This document shows, in pieces, positions 6,467 to 7,192 of a DNA stretch of 7,192 nucleotides; position 1 is the stretch's first letter, and each line of letters starts with the position of its first letter. A model generated the notes under the pieces. The model was not told where the DNA came from. It saw nothing but the letters and a program-made list of their open reading frames with translations, and did not search any database. This DNA comes from Phycisphaerae bacterium (lineage in GTDB: Bacteria > Planctomycetota > Phycisphaerae > UBA1845): NCBI GenBank assembly GCA_028277545.1, contig JANQGB010001014.1, positions 1 through 7,192 of the forward strand, given 5' to 3'. Made by a program: the position numbers and the translations under genes.

Positions 6467-7192
6467 GGCTCGATCCTCTCCAGCGTGGGCTCGAAACGCG
6501 GCTCGGGACGCGGTCTAACGTAGGGTAGGTCGCCGCCGCGCTCCGACCAATGGATGGACAGGTCGAGCGTTGTCTTCTGACCTCCTTCGTCGATCTGGTC
6601 ATGCCCCACCGAGTAGAGCAGAAACGAGTCCGCGTCGATACGATAGCCAAACGGCTGCCCGACGAACGGGTCGAGCGGCATGGTCTCCAGGTGCTTTTCG
6701 AGCAGCTGATCTAAAGAGGCCGGGTACTCGCCGTGATCGTGCCGATACGCGGATAAGGCGAGCGCGATTATGGTGGCGCGACGGCTGGCTGCGTATCGAT
6801 TGGCAAAATTGAACGTGCGCGGCGTCATGGACAACCCGGCACGGGCGAGTGGCCCATCAGTCAGAGTGAAAGGCCGTTTGCTGAACGGTACATCCAGTAG
6901 AACGATCCCCGTCGCATAGGGCCTTTCAAACGCGGCCTCGATCAATGCACTGAGCCGGGTAGTCTTGGCCAGCACTGTTCGTCGATCGTTGAAGAGCGGG
7001 CTGAACAGGTTCCACACGCCATAACGCGGCGCGGCCGCCGGCGAAGTGTAGTAGGGAGGATCCCATCGGGAGAGCACGAGCCACCCGACTCCACTGCCAT
7101 CGTCTGTCCAGCCAGCATCGATCAGCGCCGGGGCCTCGGCCACGCTGTCGGACGAGAGAGTCCGCCCTACATCTTCGAGAGTCGGGCAGGTC
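6463..7192 (-). CDS. C-terminal part of a planctomycete-type protein with pseudopilin-like tail (5' partial)
   Basis: The frame is open from the right window edge to the TGA at 6465-6463, giving 242 visible residues. A GTG at 7143 could be read as a start, but the codons before it also look coding (TCPTLEDVGRTLSSDS), so the gene very likely begins outside the window. Visible residues about 128-200 carry the recognisable part: a helix (NRYAASRRATIIALALSAYR), then HDHGEYPASLDQLLEKHLE, MPLDPFVGQPFGYRID, and LLYSVGHDQIDEGG. This order resembles the C-terminal half of type II secretion G-type pseudopilins and recurs at the ends of many uncharacterised planctomycete proteins (recalled, not searched). 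No membrane segment is evident in the visible part. A variable tail follows DEGG (about 205-242), rich in Pro, Arg and Glu. The gene overlaps the downstream membrane-protein start by three bases, so the two are probably co-translated. The molecular role is unknown. Confidence 0.85.
   Translation of the reverse strand, partial: TCPTLEDVGRTLSSDSVAEAPALIDAGWTDDGSGVGWLVLSRWDPPYYTSPAAAPRYGVWNLFSPLFNDRRTVLAKTTRLSALIEAAFERPYATGIVLLDVPFSKRPFTLTDGPLARAGLSMTPRTFNFANRYAASRRATIIALALSAYRHDHGEYPASLDQLLEKHLETMPLDPFVGQPFGYRIDADSFLLYSVGHDQIDEGGQKTTLDLSIHWSERGGDLPYVRPRPEPRFEPTLERIEP

Overview
The window looks like chromosomal DNA of a GC-rich bacterium, most likely from the Planctomycetota (an inference). The main clues are two. 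The gene cut by the right edge ends with a pseudopilin-like tail (helix, HGEYPASLDQL, PLDPFVGQPFGYR, LLYSVGHDQIDEGG), a combination I associate with planctomycete proteins. Its neighbour is a membrane protein with a CxxCGY..GLP..CPEC zinc ribbon of the kind common in that phylum. I see no rRNA, tRNA, CRISPR array, insertion sequence or phage gene.

Layout from left to right. Positions 1-600 (+) hold the 3' end of an unrecognised gene with a disordered Pro/Asp/Glu/Arg-rich C-terminus. It converges on the leftward genes across a 34-base gap. All remaining genes read leftward (minus strand). rsmG-like (1306-635) and ade (3033-1306) form a tight pair whose stop and start codons share one base (TAGTG). 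A 242-base gap carries a possible ade promoter centred on the palindrome GGAGTATACTCC. Then comes a c-di-GMP enzyme with an HD-GYP domain and a C-terminal PilZ domain (4703-3276). A 332-base gap follows, with an 11-bp inverted repeat and no convincing gene. The right third is a second coupled pair: a membrane protein with a central zinc ribbon, starting at TTG (6466-5036), and the pseudopilin-tail protein (from beyond the window to 6463), overlapping in TTGA.

Function. Ade turns adenine into hypoxanthine for purine salvage. RsmG would methylate G527 of 16S rRNA. Their pairing is unusual, since rsmG is most often found near mnmG or the parAB genes. The HD-GYP/PilZ protein should hydrolyse c-di-GMP, with its own c-di-GMP-binding domain as a likely control element. 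The right-hand pair has no known function. It may belong to a planctomycete-specific membrane or envelope operon that continues outside the window.

Nothing here amounts to a clearly new defence or mobile system. The points most worth a second look are the RsmG homologue with several altered family motifs, the ade-rsmG coupling, the PDE-plus-sensor fusion, the 11-bp inverted repeat upstream of it, and the uncharacterised zinc-ribbon membrane gene pair.
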